From: JALHVH01 sp963773685
Lineage (GTDB): Bacteria > Acidobacteriota > Aminicenantia > Aminicenantales > Saccharicenantaceae
Direction of reading: 5' to 3'
Length of the DNA: 64,000 bases
Assembly (NCBI GenBank): GCA_963773685.1
Contig: CAVZBY010000011.1
Span: 310,001-374,000, forward strand
The stretch's first letter is position 1, and each line of letters opens with the position of its first letter. The position numbers and the translations under genes were made by a program. A model generated the notes under the pieces. The model had not been told where the DNA came from and made no database searches. It saw nothing but the letters and a program-made list of their open reading frames with translations. Below, piece after piece: positions 1 to 8,262 of this stretch.

Positions 1-331
1 TGTCCGTGCCCCCGAAGAAGTCGCCGAAGCTGAAGCCGAAAAAGTTCCCCAGGATGTCCTCGAAGTCCATGAATACGGACGGGTCGAATCCGGGAGCGCC
101 CCGGCCCTTCAGCCCTTCCGAGCCGTAGCGGTCGTAGACGGACCTTTTATCCGGATCGATGAGGACGCTGTAGGCTTCGGCCGCCAGCTTGAAGCGCTCT
201 TCGGCCTCCCGGTTCCCGGGGTTCCGGTCCGGATGGTGCTTGAGCGCCTCCTGACGGTAGGCCTTCTTGATCTCCTCCGGGGAGGCGCCGGAAGGCACTC
301 CCAGGATCTCGTAGAAATTGCGTTCGGACAT
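1..331 (-). CDS. dnaJ: DnaJ-type co-chaperone, 3' part beyond the window
   Basis: The N-terminal 110 codons are visible; the rest runs off the left edge. They encode a complete J domain (MSERNFYEILGVPSGAS..., with HHPDRN carrying the HPD motif near residue 32), followed by the start of a Gly/Phe-rich linker (FFGFSFGDFFGG). The HPD loop stimulates ATP hydrolysis by the partner HSP70. The ATG lies 4 nt after the stop of the upstream dnaK, so the two are co-transcribed and probably translationally coupled. Whether a DnaJ zinc-finger domain follows cannot be seen. This is one of two J-proteins in the window; the other is at 33994-35103. Confidence 0.9.
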   Translation of the reverse strand, partial: MSERNFYEILGVPSGASPEEIKKAYRQEALKHHPDRNPGNREAEERFKLAAEAYSVLIDPDKRSVYDRYGSEGLKGRGAPGFDPSVFMDFEDILGNFFGFSFGDFFGGTD

Positions 332-335
332 CTTA

Positions 336-1905
336 TTACTTTCTCAGGCCCCCCCGGCCTTCTTTATCCATGATCTTCTCGATGTCCTCGGACGACAGCC
401 CCGAGGACGCCCGGACCTGGATCCTCTGTTGGCGCCCGGTGGCCTTGTCCTTGGCCGAGACCTTGACGATGCCGTCGGCGTCGATCTCGAACATGACGTC
501 GATCTGGGGCACGCCCGCCGGCGCCGGCTCGATGCCGACGAGCTCGAACGTGGCCAGGGACTTGTTCTGCGAGGCGATGTCGTTCTCCCCCTGGAGGACA
601 TGGACCCGGACCCGCCTCTGGTTGTGTTCGACCGTCGTGAACGCCTGGCTCTTCTTGACCGGGATGGTCGTATTCCGCTCGATGATCCTCTGGAAGGTGT
701 CGCCCTTCCGTCTCGATGCCCAGGGAAAAGGGCGTGACGTCCAGGAGGAGGACCAGGTCGCTGATCTCGCCCTTCAGGATCCCCGACTGGATGGCGGCGC
801 CCATGGCGACGATCTCGTCCGGATTGACGTGCTCGGCGGGCCTCTTGTTGAAGAACTTCGAGACCCGCTCCTTGATCATCGGCATGCGGGTCTGGCCGCC
901 GACCAGGATGACCTCGCCGATGTTCTCCGGCCCGAGCCGGCCGTCCCCGAGAGCGCGCTCGATGAGGGGGATGGTCCGGTCGATCAGGTCGCCCGTCAGG
1001 TCCTCGAGGAGGCGGCGCGAAAGGATCCTCCGGATGTGCTTGGGCCCCGCCCCCTTGGCCGAAATGAAGGGCAGGTTGATCTCGGTCTCCGTCGTGAAGG
1101 ACAGCTCGCGCTTGGCCCGCTCGCAGGCCTCCTTGACCCTCTGGAGGGCGAGCTTGTCCTGAAAGACATCCGCTCCGCCTTCCTTGCGGAACTCGTCGAC
1201 GATCCACTCGACGATGCGGTTGTCGAAATCCTCTCCCCCCAGGTAGGAATCGCCGTTCGTCGCGAGGATGTGGAAGACGCCGTCGTTGATCTCGAGGAGG
1301 GTGACGTCGAACGTGCCGCCCCCCATGTCGTAGACCGCCGCCGTGACGTTCTTCTTCGTGTTCAGGCCGAACGCCAGGCTCGCGGCGGTCGGCTCGTTGA
1401 TCACGCGGAGGACGTTGAGCCCGCTGATCCGGCCCGCGTCCTTGGTGGCCTGCCGCTGGCTGTCGTTGAAGTGGGCGGGCACGGTGATGACCGCATCGGA
1501 GACGCTGTCGCCCAGGAAGGATTCGGCGCACGTCCGGAGATAATCCAGGATCATGGCCGAGATCTCCTGGGGCGTCAGGACCTGGGGATCGAGACCGATC
1601 ATGACGTCGCCGTTGGCGGCCTCGATCAGCCGGTAGGGGGTCCTCTGCCGGGCCGCGGTCACCTCCGGGGAGTTGAACTTGCGGCCGATCAGCCTCTTGA
1701 CCGCGAAGATGGTGTTCTCGGGGTTCGTCAGGGCCTGGCGCATGGCCAGGTTGCCGATCAGCCTCTCGCCCGAGGTCGTGAAGGAGACCACCGACGGGGT
1801 CGTCGGAAACCCTTCCAGGTTCGGGATGACGACGGGGCTCTCCCCGTCGAGATAGGCGACGCAGGAGTAGGTCGTGCCCAGATCGACCCCGATGACGCGT
1901 CCCAT
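336..1905 (-). CDS. dnaK: HSP70 chaperone (DnaK type) lacking the C-terminal lid; one frameshift
   Basis: About 522 residues after joining frames. The ATPase domain is canonical (GVDLGTTYSCVA at the N terminus, YDMGGGTFDVTLLEI, GEVILVGGQTRMP), followed by the interdomain linker LVLLLDVTPFSLGIE. The frame is lost near position 700 and resumes as DTFQRIIERNTTIPVKKSQ, continuing through a beta-type substrate-binding domain to ...SSGLSSEDIEKIMDKEGRGG and a stop at 336-338. Canonical DnaK has about 100 further residues forming a helical lid. Here the stop is immediately followed by the dnaJ ATG, so the short end is built into the operon and is not caused by the frameshift. The gene starts 1 nt after the grpE stop. 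The frameshift is probably a sequencing error because conserved sequence continues on both sides. Confidence 0.92.
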
Positions 1906-1906
1906 G

Positions 1907-2554
1907 CTAATCTTTCTTCGGGACGACGACCTTGACCAGGGCCGGCCGGAGCAGGCGGGAATGGAGCATGTAGCCTTTCTGAAGCACCTCGGCGATCTCG
2001 GGCTCCTTCACGGCGTCGGATTCCTCCGTGATCATGGCGTGATGGATGTTCGGATCGAACGTCCGGTCCTTGACCTCTATGGCCCGGACGCCCCTCTTGA
2101 ACAGGGCGCTCTGATACATCCGGTAGATCAGCTCGACGCCCTCGCGGAAGCTCTTGCCTTCCGGGGACGCGTCCGCCGCGCCGAGGGCGCGCTCGAAATT
2201 GTCCAGGACCCCGAGGAGCTCGAGCAGGAGCTCGCTCAGGGCGTACTGGGTGTATTCGGACCTGTCGCGCTCGACCCGTTTCCTCAGGTTGTCCATCTCG
2301 GCCATCGCCCTGAGGTATTGATCCTTGAGCTCGTCCCGCTCCGCGCGGAGCTGGCGCATCTCGGCCTCCCGCTTTCGGGCCTTGAGATGCCGCCCGTCCT
2401 CGGCACCGGCGGCGGAAGGCTCCGCCTTCGGGACGGGCGCCGCGGAGGGCTCGGCCCCCGGGGCGCCGGCGGGAGACGCCCCCGTCTCTTCCTCGGGCTT
2501 ATCCGGGATGTATTCGATGTCCTCGGCGGCCTTCTTGTCTTTGGGATCGTTCAT
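1907..2554 (-). CDS. grpE: GrpE nucleotide exchange factor
   Basis: 215 residues. A low-complexity, Glu/Ala/Pro-rich N terminus of about 55 residues precedes a long coiled coil (RELRAERDELKDQYLRA type heptads). Then comes the GrpE signature AEMDNLRKRVERDRSEY and the C-terminal beta domain (VELIYRMYQSALFKRGVRAIE; FDPNIHHAM). GrpE dimers release ADP from DnaK. The start overlaps the hrcA stop by 4 nt (ATGA), and dnaK follows after 1 nt, so it belongs to a four-gene hrcA-grpE-dnaK-dnaJ operon. No frame problems. It is the only grpE in the window and may serve both HSP70s; that last point is an inference. Confidence 0.95.
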   Translation of the reverse strand: MNDPKDKKAAEDIEYIPDKPEEETGASPAGAPGAEPSAAPVPKAEPSAAGAEDGRHLKARKREAEMRQLRAERDELKDQYLRAMAEMDNLRKRVERDRSEYTQYALSELLLELLGVLDNFERALGAADASPEGKSFREGVELIYRMYQSALFKRGVRAIEVKDRTFDPNIHHAMITEESDAVKEPEIAEVLQKGYMLHSRLLRPALVKVVVPKKD

Positions 2555-3612
2555 AGGGAAACCTCGTGATCGGAGGAGGTGATGGCCCGGCTCAGCCGTT
2601 TGGCGACGCTGTCGACGAGCGGAATGATCTTGTCGTAGGGGATCCTCTTCGGCCCGATGATCCCCAGCGAGCCGAGGACCTGACTGCCCGTCCCGTAGTG
2701 GGAGAGGATGAGAGAACAGTCCTGGATGCCCGGGCTGTCGGCCTCGGAGCCTATCAGGACCTTGACCCGGTCGAGACTGATGAGGTCCGTGATCAGCCTG
2801 GCCAGGTTGGCCTTCTCCTCGAAGCTCTGGAACAGGGCCTCGAGCCGTCCGCCGCCGAACAGGGCCGCCTTGTTGAGGAGCCGCGACGTCCCCTGGAGGA
2901 TGATCCGGCTGTTCGCGTCCTCCTGGCTGACGTAGGTCCGGACCAGCGCGGACAGCTTCTGGACGCTGTCTTCGTATTTCAGACGGTACTTCGGAAGCTC
3001 CCGGAACAGGAAATCCCGGATGAACAGCAGGTTCTTGCCCCGGAAGTTCAGGTTGACGTATTGGGCCGCCCGGTCGAGCTCGACCTGGGTGAACGGCGTC
3101 CGGCTTTCCACGATCTGGGTCAGCACCATCTGGAACGGGGTGACCAGGATGGCCATGACCTTGTCCTCGGAGACCTTCATGAACCGGAGGTGGCGGAACG
3201 GGATCTGCGAGATGCGGGGAGAGATGACGAACCCCAGGTTGTCGGAATGAACCGCCAGGATCCGGGAGACCTCGATGAGCAGGGAATCGAGGTCCCCGCT
3301 CTTGGATCCCAGGTCCTCGGGGACGAGAGTCCTATCGTCTCGGGGGAAGAGGACCTCCGCGAGGAGACTGTTCACGTAGAACCGCAGGCCCTTGTCGGTC
3401 GGGACGCGCCCGGCCGAGGCATGGGGCTGGGACAGAAAGCCTTTCGATCCCAGGCGGGCCATGGCGTTCCGGAAGGTCGCCGGCGAGCCCGGGAGCCGCT
3501 TCTTTCCGAAGACCTCTCCCGAGCTGACGGGCCGCCCGCCCTCGAGGTAGGCCTCGACGACGAGCTTCAGGACGCGCTGGTCCTTTTCCTTCAGAACGGA
3601 CGTATCCATCAT
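2551..3612 (-). CDS. hrcA: HrcA heat-inducible transcription repressor
   Basis: 353 residues, normal for HrcA. The N-terminal winged helix (LVVEAYLEGGRPVSSGEV... SPATFRNAMARLGSKGFLSQPHASAGRVPTDKGLRFYV) is followed by the central GAF-like domain and the family C-terminal motif (SLGIIGPKRIPYDKIIPLVDSVAKRLSRAI). HrcA normally represses chaperone operons by binding CIRCE elements (TTAGCACTC-N9-GAGTGCTAA). I looked upstream of this operon and found no recognisable CIRCE, so its operator may differ or lie elsewhere. Two ATGs occur in tandem (MMD); the first, at 3612, is used. It lies only 12 nt downstream of a well-formed -10 box, so the mRNA leader would be very short. Confidence 0.93.
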   Translation of the reverse strand: MMDTSVLKEKDQRVLKLVVEAYLEGGRPVSSGEVFGKKRLPGSPATFRNAMARLGSKGFLSQPHASAGRVPTDKGLRFYVNSLLAEVLFPRDDRTLVPEDLGSKSGDLDSLLIEVSRILAVHSDNLGFVISPRISQIPFRHLRFMKVSEDKVMAILVTPFQMVLTQIVESRTPFTQVELDRAAQYVNLNFRGKNLLFIRDFLFRELPKYRLKYEDSVQKLSALVRTYVSQEDANSRIILQGTSRLLNKAALFGGGRLEALFQSFEEKANLARLITDLISLDRVKVLIGSEADSPGIQDCSLILSHYGTGSQVLGSLGIIGPKRIPYDKIIPLVDSVAKRLSRAITSSDHEVSL

Positions 3613-3624
3613 GATCCTAAAAAA

Positions 3625-3653
3625 TTTATAGCATGCAGGGGCGGTTTAGTCAA
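3625..3653 (-). promoter_or_regulatory. Sigma-70-type promoter of the hrcA operon
   Basis: Reading the minus strand, TTGACT (3653-3648), a 17-nt spacer, then TATAAA (3630-3625). The hrcA ATG begins 12 nt after the -10 box, so transcription would start about 5-6 nt before the start codon. No CIRCE-like inverted repeat was seen around it. The -35 box overlaps the end of the upstream Memo-family gene. Confidence 0.6.
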
Positions 3654-4473
3654 CGCGAGGGGCCGCGGAGGATCCTCAGCCCGGCGTACCCGACGACGCC
3701 GCTGTCGTCCCCCGTGACGTCCCCGGACGTCGCATAGCGGACGAGCTCGGCCTTGACCGCCCCAAGCGCCCGGGCCGCGACGATGGCGGCCGTCACGGGC
3801 TGGAAACCGCACATGCTGATCTCTTCTCCGACGACCGTCCGAAAAAGGCCCTCGGCATCGAGGGCGAGGATGCGGTCGATGGCCCGTCCGTCCTTCTCCT
3901 TCGCTTCGACCCGGCTCACATAATGGCTCATGTCGGTGCTGGCCACGATGAGCACGGGGCGCCCGAAGCCGCGGACGGCGTCGGCCAGGGCCTTTCCCAA
4001 GGCTCTGGAGGTCCGCGAGGGAGGCGGCGTAGGATACGCAGACCGGAACGATGGATACCCCCGGCGAGAAGTGTTGGAGGAACGGGACCTGGACCTCGAG
4101 GGAGTGCTCCTGTTCATGGGCCTTCGCGTCGTTGCGGCACTAGCGGGCAGGCGTCGAGCAGGGCCTTCGCCAGGCCCGATTCGATCGGGACGACGCCCAG
4201 GGGGGTTTCCCAGGATCCTTCGCCCTGGACCGCGAAAACGGGCCGGATCGGCCTGTGGCCCGGCCCCAGGATGATGACCGTATCGGGGACGACGACGGAC
4301 GAGAACACGGCTCCCGCGACGGCGCCCGAATAGACGTACCCGGCGTGCGGCGATACGACCGCGATCGCCTCTTCCTTCGCCGTCTCGCGGTCCGTCATCC
4401 GTTCGAGGATCTCCCGAAGCTCCCGGGGCCGCCCCGGGTAGAATTGGCCCGCTACGAAGGGTTTGCGCGTCAT
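3650..4473 (-). CDS. Memo-family protein (AmmeMemoRadiSam system protein B); two frameshifts
   Basis: The N terminus MTRKPFVAGQFYPGRPREL, with SPHAGYVYSGAVAG and IILGPGH, is typical of the Memo/AMMECR1-associated family. The middle (AHEQEHSLEVQVPFLQHF type) and the C-terminal ASTDMSHY and DDSGVVGYAG continue in other frames. Breaks lie near 4130 and 4015 and are probably sequencing errors. Memo proteins adopt a dioxygenase-like fold with conserved His residues, seen here in the SPHAGY, GPGH and DMSHY segments. In many prokaryotes the gene sits beside AMMECR1 and radical-SAM genes as the AmmeMemoRadiSam system. Neither partner is next to it here. Its exact reaction is not known to me. Confidence 0.85.
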
Positions 4474-4514
4474 GCTGCCCTCCCTCCCGAAAGATGGGGA
4501 CCGGCCCCCGCGGA

Positions 4515-5843
4515 TCAAGCCTTGGCGTCGAACCGCTCTTCCCGGAACACGATGCCGTGGCGGGAGAGCTCTTCGAGGACGGGCACATAGATGGAGGGGT
4601 CGATGGGCGTCTGGACGCCCGTCTTGAGGATCTTCCCCTCCAGGATCAGCCGGGCCCCGATGGCCGCCGGAAGCCCGACGGTCCGCGACATCGAGGAATC
4701 CCCGTCGGGGATGCCGTGATCGATCAGCGTCGAGACGATCCGTTCCGTTCTCCCGTCCGGCCGGCCGGCCAGGAACTCGTGCCGGAGGACGATCATGTCC
4801 CTCTCCCCTTCCTCGTACCGGAGCCTCTCGATCATCAGGGCGGCCAAAGCGTCGAGGACCGTGCCGACACCGGCCGGGATCAGCTTTTCTTCGAAGAGCC
4901 CGAGCCATTCCATGCGCCCCAGCACGGCCGAATCCTGGGCCAGGCGCAGGACCGTGCCGACGGCCTTCTTGAGGTTCGCGCCCGGGCCCGCATGGGCGAG
5001 CTCCCCGACGAGGCCGGCATAGGTCATGCCGGCGAGCTTCCTCTCTTCCTGGTCCAGGAGGCCGAGGTCGCCGATCTTCTTCATGGTCGCGCACCATCCG
5101 GCATAGCGCAGGGTCCCTCGGAGCATGGTCTTCGCTTCCGGAATGCCGTAGGCGTCCGCATAGGAGACGGAATCACGGTTGGGATAGCCCTCGAAGTCCC
5201 CGCAGCCGGGGACGGAGATGGTCCGGCAGCCTTCGAACAGCTTCTCGGACGGGATGAAGACGACCTTCCCGTCCTCGAGGTACCGGGCGGAATTCTTCCC
5301 CGCCAGCAGGACGCCCTTGGGGCTCCAGGAGAACTTGTATCCGAAGGGATTGGTGTTCGCCTCGGGGGCCGGAAGTCCGCCGCACCACGAGACGAAGCCG
5401 AGGACCTGGCCGCCCCCGCCCTTGATCTGGTGGATGACCCGCATCGCCTCCATGTGGTCGATGCCGGGGTCGAGGCCGAGCTCGTTCAGGAGGATGACGC
5501 CTCTCCTCCTGGCGTCCTCGTCCAGGGCCTTCATGGCCGGGCTGACGTAGGACGCGGTGACCATGGGCTTGCCCAGATCGATCGCTATCCTGCCGATGAC
5601 CGGATGGAACGTGTACGGGACCATGCTGACGACCAGGTCGGCCCCGGCGATCCTTTTCCTGAGCGCGGCCTCGTCCTGAATGTCCAGGATGACGGCGGTC
5701 CCGCGCGGGCGGCCGGCGACGAGCCGCGCCGCCCGGTCCGGCTCGACATCGCCCACCTCGACCTGGAAGTCCGGCTGATCGAGGAGGTACCCGACCAGCG
5801 GCCTGACGACGAGACCGGCGCCGGCAACGAAGATCTTCTTCAT
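4515..5843 (-). CDS. Saccharopine dehydrogenase (glutamate- or lysine-forming) family protein
   Basis: 442 residues, intact. An N-terminal Rossmann fold (KKIFVAGAGLVVRPLVGYLL) is followed by the saccharopine-dehydrogenase core (DLVVSMVPYTFHPVIGRIAID; GVILLNELGLDPGIDHMEAM; FVSWCGGLPAPEANTNPFGYKFSWSPKGVL). This matches the SDH half of eukaryotic aminoadipate-semialdehyde synthase, which oxidises saccharopine to glutamate and aminoadipate semialdehyde. The preceding gene, 24 nt upstream on the same strand, encodes the lysine-ketoglutarate reductase half. Together the pair would degrade lysine by the saccharopine route. The direction (degradation rather than synthesis) is inferred from the absence of alpha-aminoadipate biosynthesis genes nearby. 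Confidence 0.88.
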   Translation of the reverse strand: MKKIFVAGAGLVVRPLVGYLLDQPDFQVEVGDVEPDRAARLVAGRPRGTAVILDIQDEAALRKRIAGADLVVSMVPYTFHPVIGRIAIDLGKPMVTASYVSPAMKALDEDARRRGVILLNELGLDPGIDHMEAMRVIHQIKGGGGQVLGFVSWCGGLPAPEANTNPFGYKFSWSPKGVLLAGKNSARYLEDGKVVFIPSEKLFEGCRTISVPGCGDFEGYPNRDSVSYADAYGIPEAKTMLRGTLRYAGWCATMKKIGDLGLLDQEERKLAGMTYAGLVGELAHAGPGANLKKAVGTVLRLAQDSAVLGRMEWLGLFEEKLIPAGVGTVLDALAALMIERLRYEEGERDMIVLRHEFLAGRPDGRTERIVSTLIDHGIPDGDSSMSRTVGLPAAIGARLILEGKILKTGVQTPIDPSIYVPVLEELSRHGIVFREERFDAKA

Positions 5844-5867
5844 GACGTCCTTCCTTTCCGGTCCGGG

Positions 5868-7184
5868 CTAGGCGAGGTATCCGGACAGATACTTGTAGTC
5901 GGGCGTGAGCTCGCCGCGGTAAAGGATGACGGCCCGGCGCACCTCGGGCGGGAGCTCGCACTTGTCGAACGGGACCCGGAAATCCGCCGCGGCGATGGCC
6001 GGGACATACTTCTTGAGGCCCCCGCTGAAGAAGGCCGAGGACTCGAGCGGCAGCTCGGCGGGAAGATTGTAGACCGCCATGACGACCGGCCCGTTGCCCT
6101 CGATGCCCGTCACGGCGGTATCCTTGGCGGGATCGTAGACGTAGACCGGCTCTTCCGAATCCGTGGCCCGGACGGTGCATTCCAGGGAGCCGTCGATGTC
6201 GCAGGTGATGTCCCCGATGACCTTCAGCCGGGGCGGGATGCCCCCCGCGTAAAGCCTCGCCAGGGCCGTCTTGGTGATGTACTTGGGGAACTTCGGCGTC
6301 CAGTAGATGCCGTTGATGATCAGGTTGAGGTACGGAAGATAGCTTTCCACGACCGGAACGTATTTCCCCGGCTCGCGATAATAATCCTGGAGCTCGAAGA
6401 CGCCGCCCGGAGCCGCCGGCCGGACCATGTCCTCTTCCTTGAAGACGACCTTGTAGAGCCCGCGGGCGGGCGGGCCCGACTTCCGGAAGAGCCCCGGCAG
6501 GTCCTTGGGCGAGACCGTGTCGTGGGGGATGAGATCGTAGATCTCCTGGGCGCCCTGGGAGACGTGGCCGTAGCCCAGGAATCCGCAGACGAACGGGACC
6601 AGACCGGGAGGCAGGCCCTTCTTGTGGATGAGGCGGCCCACCTCGGCCACCTCCTCCTTCGCTTCGACGAGGCTCTGGTAACGGACCGTCTGCTCCAGGC
6701 GCAGGAACGGCGTATCGAGGCCCTCGAGCTTCAGCCTCCGCCCCAGGGCCCAGAGAGAATCGATCATGCCGGCCTGGCCGGCATAGCTCCCGAAGAACAG
6801 GATCCGCTGGCCCTTTTCGTTGACGATCTTCTCGTAGTCGATGATGGAACAGCCGAGCTCCATCATCCGCTTGAGCATGGGCATGTTGTGGGACTGGCCC
6901 TTGGCCGTGTGCGAGAAGAAGACGTAGACCTTGTCCTTCCCCAGGCTCTCGATGGGGATCTCCTTGATGGCGAAAACGGTCCGCGACGGGCAGATGTCCT
7001 CCTGGACCTTGGCCCCCTCCAGGGCGTAGTCGGCATCGGGGAACACCCGGATGGCCGAGGGCTGGACGTAGACCTCGAGCCCGTGGTCGCGGACGAGCTC
7101 TCGGATGTGGGACGGGATCAGGGGCGCCCGTCTCTCCCACTTGTTGATGTCTTCCCTGCGGATACCGATCTTATGAAGCGGCAT
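5868..7184 (-). CDS. Lysine-ketoglutarate reductase (saccharopine-forming) domain protein
   Basis: 438 residues, intact. It starts MPLHKIGIRREDINKWERRAPLIP, the hallmark of the LKR/alanine-dehydrogenase-like family. It continues with TVFAIKEIPIESLGKDKVYVFFSHTAKGQ, LGCSIIDYEKI and FGSYAGQAGMIDSLWALG, which closely follow the N-terminal half of bifunctional LKR/SDH. The enzyme condenses lysine and 2-oxoglutarate using NADPH. It is encoded directly upstream of its natural partner, saccharopine dehydrogenase. In animals and plants the two are one polypeptide; here they are separate genes 24 nt apart. A sigma-70-type promoter precedes it. Confidence 0.88.
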   Translation of the reverse strand: MPLHKIGIRREDINKWERRAPLIPSHIRELVRDHGLEVYVQPSAIRVFPDADYALEGAKVQEDICPSRTVFAIKEIPIESLGKDKVYVFFSHTAKGQSHNMPMLKRMMELGCSIIDYEKIVNEKGQRILFFGSYAGQAGMIDSLWALGRRLKLEGLDTPFLRLEQTVRYQSLVEAKEEVAEVGRLIHKKGLPPGLVPFVCGFLGYGHVSQGAQEIYDLIPHDTVSPKDLPGLFRKSGPPARGLYKVVFKEEDMVRPAAPGGVFELQDYYREPGKYVPVVESYLPYLNLIINGIYWTPKFPKYITKTALARLYAGGIPPRLKVIGDITCDIDGSLECTVRATDSEEPVYVYDPAKDTAVTGIEGNGPVVMAVYNLPAELPLESSAFFSGGLKKYVPAIAAADFRVPFDKCELPPEVRRAVILYRGELTPDYKYLSGYLA

Positions 7185-7222
7185 ATCGGACCCCTTATAA
7201 AGACGGATTATGAGGAAAAGTT

Positions 7223-7252
7223 ATTATCTCACAGTCCGCGGCCGTGGGTCAA
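7223..7252 (-). promoter_or_regulatory. Sigma-70-type promoter of the LKR-SDH operon
   Basis: Minus strand: TTGACC (7252-7247), 18-nt spacer, GATAAT (7228-7223). The LKR start codon lies about 38 nt downstream of the -10 box, preceded by a weak purine-rich stretch (AAGGGG). Confidence 0.5.
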
Positions 7253-7301
7253 TGGAACGCCCGGCCGGGGGCGCCTGGGGTCCGCCGTCCCTTCCGGGGG
7301 C

Positions 7302-8078
7302 CTATTCCCCCGGCGAAGGAGCCGGCCGGGGAAAGCTGTCGATGACCTTCCCGTCCTTGTCGAGGAATTCGAGCTTCGGCGTGCCTCCGGCATCGACGGA
7401 CATGACGATCCGGGGCTTGCTCTGTTTGTCGGAAAGGATGACGGTCGCGGCGCCGTCCGCGCCTTTTCCGACGAAGACCCTGTCCGCGCCGAATTCGCCC
7501 GCGGCCATAGCCTGCTCCAGCTTCCGGCTGGCTTCGGCCTTATCCGGCCCCTCCGTCATCTTCTTGACCGCCTCGAACCTGTCGACGAGCTGAATGAGCG
7601 GCGTGTCGGGCCGGTCCCAGACCATCAGCCCGGCCCTGGCCCCGTTCTTCGATTCCGAATACCGGATCCCCACGATCTGATCCTGGCGGTACCGGTCGAA
7701 CATGATGCCGCCGCCCGCTTCGGGCCTGCCGTCCACTTCGCGGGCCCCGTAGGTGAGGCCGCCGCACTCGTCGCCCTTGTCGTTGAAGAACATCAGGCCC
7801 GCTCCCCGCTTGCCTTCCCTTTCAGGAAAATACCGCCCGTCCAGGATATTGCCGGGAGACTGCGTGTTGTTGAAGAGCGCCAGGCGGAGGGTGCCGTCCG
7901 GCTCGACGACGTTGATGCGTCCGACCTCGATCTCCTTGAACTTGGCCGTCGCCTCGGGGGTCTTGGACGCCGTCAGAAAGAAGACCGCCATGAAAAGGGC
8001 GGAGAGGACGGCATAGACCTGCAGGATGCGGAGCTGTCTCAGGATCCCGCCGCTTGTCCTTTCGTCATGCTTTGTCAT
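7302..8078 (-). CDS. Membrane-anchored protein of unknown function
   Basis: 258 residues. One predicted transmembrane helix at about residues 18-38 (QVYAVLSALFMAVFFLTAS) is followed by a non-cytoplasmic domain. Its recurring short motifs are EIEVGRINVVEPDGTLRLALFNNTQSPG, GLMFFNDKGDECGGLTYGA and GTPKLEFLDKDGKVIDSFP. The repeated D-x-D-G-K/T turns suggest a small beta-rich fold. I do not recognise a characterised family, although similar single-pass proteins occur widely in Acidobacteria-like genomes (recollection, not a search). A good ribosome binding site (AAGGAGAAAGCACCC) precedes the ATG. It follows the LKR promoter region on the same strand and may be a single-gene unit. Confidence 0.7.
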   Translation of the reverse strand: MTKHDERTSGGILRQLRILQVYAVLSALFMAVFFLTASKTPEATAKFKEIEVGRINVVEPDGTLRLALFNNTQSPGNILDGRYFPEREGKRGAGLMFFNDKGDECGGLTYGAREVDGRPEAGGGIMFDRYRQDQIVGIRYSESKNGARAGLMVWDRPDTPLIQLVDRFEAVKKMTEGPDKAEASRKLEQAMAAGEFGADRVFVGKGADGAATVILSDKQSKPRIVMSVDAGGTPKLEFLDKDGKVIDSFPRPAPSPGE

Positions 8079-8225
8079 GGGTGCTTTCTCCTTGATGGTC
8101 TATGGGCCCGGCGAGCCCCGCCTCGGGGCCCTTGCGCGCTATAGCCTATAGTAAGATACGTGAGGCGCGTGGCGCAAGTTCCTTTTTTCTTGGCATCAGG
8201 GCCAAATCGCTCAAGCCGGGAACAG

Positions 8226-8254
8226 TTGACGCGACGGGGGGCTTTTTCCATAAT
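8226..8254 (+). promoter_or_regulatory. Sigma-70-type promoter of cysS
   Basis: TTGACG (8226-8231), 17-nt spacer, CATAAT (8249-8254). The cysS ATG at 8263 is only 8 nt after the -10 box, so the predicted transcript is essentially leaderless. No Shine-Dalgarno sequence is present between them. Confidence 0.6.
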
Positions 8255-8262
8255 AGGGCGAC

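Noticed and set aside
3613..3660. A CIRCE element upstream of hrcA
   Set aside because: No TTAGCACTC/GAGTGCTAA arms or close variants were found.
4494..8144. A 1216-codon open frame on the plus strand
   Set aside because: It runs antisense to three well-conserved minus-strand genes (SDH, LKR and the membrane protein). Long antisense frames are common in high-GC DNA and the translation has no family features.
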